A DNA stretch of 17,971 nucleotides from an uncultured Bryobacterales bacterium. GTDB lineage: Bacteria; Acidobacteriota; Terriglobia; Bryobacterales; Bryobacteraceae. The notes below the pieces were generated by a model. That model did not search any database, was not told the DNA's origin, and saw only the letters and a program-made list of their open reading frames with translations. Both the position numbers and the translations under genes were made by a program. Position 1 is the stretch's first letter. The number at the start of each line of letters is the position of its first letter. Where the stretch lies: positions 1-17,971 of the forward strand of contig CALGAR010000148.1 of assembly GCA_937959285.1 (NCBI GenBank), in the 5' to 3' direction. Below, piece by piece: positions 16,601 through 17,971 of the stretch.

Positions 16601-16975
16601 CGTTGCAGAGACCTCCACAGTCTGCTGCGCGTTCCCAACCTGCAGTTGAAAATCGGCGCGGAAATCGAGTTGCTGTGTGATCTCCTGACCGGTACGCGTC
16701 GCAATCTGGAAGCCTTCCTTCTGAACCTGAATGTCGTAAACCCCGGCGGGAATGCCGGTGAACGTGTACTGTCCGAGGCTGTTCGTCGCCTGGCTCCGCG
16801 TGAAGCCGGTTTTGGTCTCGCGGATGGTAACGGTCGCCGACGGAACGGCAGCTCCCGTCGAATCGGTTACGAAGCCCGTTAAGGAACTTGTGATTGTTTG
16901 TGCGACGGCAATAGAGGCCATGGCGAGCCACATCGATAGCAGCGCGCCAATAAGAAAAGTGCGTTGAGGTATCAC
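13676..16975 (-). CDS. Oar-type TonB-dependent outer-membrane receptor
   Basis: This 1,099-residue receptor begins with a Sec signal peptide (cleavage probably at A-V-A/Q, residues 23-26). Next comes a carboxypeptidase-regulatory-like beta-sandwich (about 30-115: G-F-V-T-D-S-T-G-A-A-V-P and G-Q-Y-T-F-T-G-I-P-A-G-V-Y). A plug domain (about 120-260) holds L-P-T-L-G-R-S-F and S-K-S-G-T-N-D-F-H-G-S-L-F. The large beta-barrel ends in F-Q-F-G-L-R-L-E-F, with the terminal Phe required for assembly. D-N-P-T-M-D-R-F-F-D lies near the end. This architecture is typical of the many Oar-like receptors of Acidobacteriota, which take up large or polymeric compounds with TonB energy. No SusD-type lipoprotein is adjacent. 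The start is GTG, set by GGGAGGT (16981-16987) five bases upstream. It is the first gene of the operon and is divergent from the LysR gene. Confidence 0.95.
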   Translation of the reverse strand: MIPQRTFLIGALLSMWLAMASIAVAQTITSSLTGFVTDSTGAAVPSATVTIRETKTGFTRSQATNSLGQYTFTGIPAGVYDIQVQKEGFQIATRTGQEITQQLDFRADFQLQVGNAQQTVEVSATAPLLHTENAALAVTVTTNQLVELPTLGRSFVSTLTLSPGVTPILGSNIGTIVFGQGQTGGASFKPISANVSGGPPEFTGFIEDGFDVRDPIYGGALYQPSVEALQSYRIVRGYDSAQFGGSPSVVYTNSKSGTNDFHGSLFYFHQNRATNARSAGALSVPPLVYNQGGFTFGGPLLLPGVYNGRNKTFFFGSYQITRQRSGSNQLAIVPTEAQWSGDFSAYPQTIYNPFDVDPVTNTRRPFPGNRIPASLLSPVAQKYKQYVPLPNLPGAAFGQPNLSRFGSQQNDDTQFLVRVDQMLPKEGKLFLKYFWDDVGSYSYGLSRFAGFAQPLTGQTASTEWTQPIGSRIVNQLRFGFFRSVTNYGAVPTSEDIAGEVLGLRNVSRDPTFFGLPSISVTGVSVPGTALFNLYRITTRAGVNENFSFVTGRHTVDLGGTIQAIQYPQKNGIFPRGSITYDGSFTRQAPGGAGGAGMADFLLGAFTSASGNPTGFSPLLDTAYYGWFAQDQIKLTRTFTLTLGIRWDYWAPPVERYNRLVAFDQNAGKLVFALKNPVNFQQDYKTLSDEVPRGMFRNWKKTNFSPRVSFAWLATPKTTVRAAYGIYYTQGMANFQIFASLGFGGPPFTNNSNVTNDPSLLTPTTLDTQLFPAPAIGEITPGTLFVTPDINAPQSYVHQATLSIERQVGENWLISAGYNAFLGRHLMAPYNINQAELFDPANPKSLQERRPYPFFSDILLQGNNGTSAYNGGYIHVRRRFSGGFDLTASYTLSKSLDVFSSNSGGWDNQDARNLRLDRGLSDFDVRHYLSVGYIWELPFGEGKWLATSGIGLKLLGGWRLSGITQYRSGLPLSPSMPTSWPNVAATFTKARPNRICDGRLDNPTMDRFFDTGCFVAPEPNRFGTSGRNIIPGPSAQFWDMSLGREFRLENVRIDFRAESYSVFNIQNWNSPSTSVVDPNFGRIFGKNNPRRFQFGLRLEF

Positions 16976-16980
16976 GGCGG

Positions 16981-16987
16981 ACCTCCC
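16981..16987 (-). promoter_or_regulatory. Ribosome binding site fixing the GTG start of the receptor gene
   Basis: On the minus strand this reads GGGAGGT, a near-perfect Shine-Dalgarno sequence. It is five bases before the GTG at 16973-16975. Confidence 0.8.
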
Positions 16988-17049
16988 ACTGTAGCTTGGT
17001 AGGTAACGAGTCTTGGTAGCATGCTAGGCCCGCTGCGGTGTGTTCGTCC

Positions 17050-17085
17050 ATTAGAATTTGCAGACTGTTACTGACTAATTCTGAT
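17050..17085. promoter_or_regulatory. Inverted repeat in the divergent control region, candidate LysR operator
   Basis: Two 9-bp arms, ATTAGAATT (17050-17058) and AATTCTGAT (17077-17085), pair with one mismatch across an 18-bp spacer. They lie in the 122-bp gap between the receptor operon and the LysR gene, close to the LysR start. LysR-type proteins usually autoregulate from interrupted dyads in such gaps. A possible TTGCAG...TGATAC promoter for the LysR gene (17058-17063 and 17082-17087, 18-bp spacing) overlaps the dyad, which would allow autorepression. Two direct copies of CTTGGTA (16995-17001 and 17012-17018) lie nearer the operon start and could be a second site or chance. The rest of the gap shows nothing else. 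Confidence 0.45.
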
Positions 17086-17097
17086 ACACTCGCCGGG

Positions 17098-17971
17098 ATG
17101 GAAGTCCGCCAGCTTGAGATGTTTCTCGCAGTCGTGGAGGCCGGGTCCTATCTGCAGGCTGGGGAACGGCTCCATGTTGCCCACTCCGCCATTCATCGAC
17201 AGGTGAAGATGCTCGAGGAGGAGATCGGCGAACCGCTTGTCTATCGCGACGGGCGAACGCTGCAACTCACTCCCGCCGGCCGCGACGTTGAGCAGCTTGC
17301 GCGGCGCATTTTGAACGACATCGCGAACGTGAAAATGCGCCTGCGCGAAAGCCACAGTTTGGAGTCCGGCAAAGTGCAGTTGGGAACCGGCACAACGATG
17401 GTGCTTACGTTCCTGCCCCGAGTGCTCGAGGTGTTTCGCACGCGTTACTCCGGCGTCGAAGTGCAGGTGATGACGGGCACCGCGACGGAGGTACTTGCCG
17501 CCATTGCGGCGGGCTCGCTGGATTTGGGCATCGTGTTCACCACGCCGGTGCCTCCGATCGATACCACCGGTCTGGAACTGACACCTTTATATGAGGAGGA
17601 GTTTGTCCTGATTGTTCCGCCCGGATCCCCGTTCGAGCACCGCGCTTCCGTATCTGTTGCCGATTTGAACGGGGCATCCATGATTACGTTCTCGCGATCG
17701 AGCCGAATGAGGCAGTTCATCGAGTCCCAACTTGCATCGCGAGGTGTGCGCATGAAAGTTGTTATGGAACTCGAGAACGAAGAAGCGATCGAACGGATGG
17801 TGGCGCTGGGCATCGGCTCAGCGTTTGTAAGCCGGCGGCGTGCGACAGCGGAAGGACTGTCGTTCGTAACGCTGAACGATATCGATATCCGCGCGACCGC
17901 AAGTCTGGCGGTCTCGGCTCGCATTCCGATGACCCGCGCTGCAGGTGCGTTTCGAACCATCTGCCTGGAGT
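17098..17971 (+). CDS. LysR-type transcriptional regulator, 3' end cut by window edge
   Basis: The frame opens at an ATG at 17098-17100 and stays open to the window edge (291 codons), so only the last few residues are missing. The N-terminus M-E-V-R-Q-L-E-M-F-L-A-V-V-E, then G-S-Y-L-Q-A-G-E-R-L, S-A-I-H-R-Q-V-K-M-L-E-E and L-T-P-A-G, is the classic LysR winged helix-turn-helix (about residues 1-60) with its linker helix. Residues from about 90 form the periplasmic-binding-protein-like effector domain, including the typical G-S-L-D-L-G-I-V and G-I-G-S-A-F-V segments. It is probably a tetrameric activator or repressor whose ligand comes from the adjacent pathway. Its divergent position points to control of the receptor operon. 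No earlier in-frame ATG is present, and the ribosome site is weak, so the transcript may have a very short leader. Confidence 0.93.
   Translation, partial: MEVRQLEMFLAVVEAGSYLQAGERLHVAHSAIHRQVKMLEEEIGEPLVYRDGRTLQLTPAGRDVEQLARRILNDIANVKMRLRESHSLESGKVQLGTGTTMVLTFLPRVLEVFRTRYSGVEVQVMTGTATEVLAAIAAGSLDLGIVFTTPVPPIDTTGLELTPLYEEEFVLIVPPGSPFEHRASVSVADLNGASMITFSRSSRMRQFIESQLASRGVRMKVVMELENEEAIERMVALGIGSAFVSRRRATAEGLSFVTLNDIDIRATASLAVSARIPMTRAAGAFRTICLE

Noticed and set aside
1..17971. CRISPR array, tRNA or rRNA genes, phage attachment sites
   Set aside because: I saw no regularly spaced repeats, no tRNA-like cloverleaf or conserved rRNA segment, and no integrase. The only mobile element is the IS630.

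Overview
The window looks like a piece of an Acidobacteriota genome, most like the Solibacter/Bryobacter group. The clues are a roughly 1,100-residue Oar-type TonB-dependent receptor with an N-terminal carboxypeptidase-regulatory-like domain and no SusD partner, Tat-exported enzymes of an unclassified glycoside-hydrolase-like type, and moderately high GC. This placement is an inference from gene types, not from a marker gene.

Layout. (1) Positions 1-2462 are a disordered accessory edge. It holds the C-terminal part of an unrecognised protein (2-949, plus), a complete IS630-family element with inverted repeats and a TA target duplication (1059-2213), and fragments of two decayed outer-membrane receptor genes on opposite strands beside the element (980-1058 minus; 2350-2457 plus). 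(2) Positions 2463-4582 hold a divergent pair with start codons 35 bp apart: an amidohydrolase-2 family lactonase/hydrolase (minus) and an MFS organic-anion symporter of the ACS type (plus). (3) Positions 4572-16975, minus strand, look like one seven-gene operon read right to left: TonB-dependent receptor, two paralogous Tat-exported TIM-barrel enzymes, Gfo/Idh/MocA oxidoreductase, M20 metallo-hydrolase, class V PLP enzyme, RhaT-like symporter. Gaps are 1 to 9 bp or genes overlap. (4) A LysR-type regulator (17098 to the right edge, plus) is divergent from the operon across a 122-bp region that carries an inverted repeat.

How the parts may work together (inference). The LysR protein probably senses a pathway intermediate and controls the operon. 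The receptor would import a glycan- or glycoside-like compound across the outer membrane. The two exported paralogues would act on it in the periplasm or at the surface. RhaT-like and MFS carriers would take the products into the cytoplasm. The oxidoreductase, M20 enzyme, PLP enzyme and amidohydrolase would process them. The mix of an amide-cleaving enzyme, a PLP enzyme, a sugar dehydrogenase and a lactonase-like hydrolase suggests an N-acylated or amino-acid-decorated sugar acid, but no substrate can be read from the sequence. The most novel item is the pair of exported paralogues. Each has an N-terminal region with two copies of an 'NW...I...[LIV]G' unit, and a barrel with an SENxTNC and CPRC signature that I cannot place in a named CAZy family.
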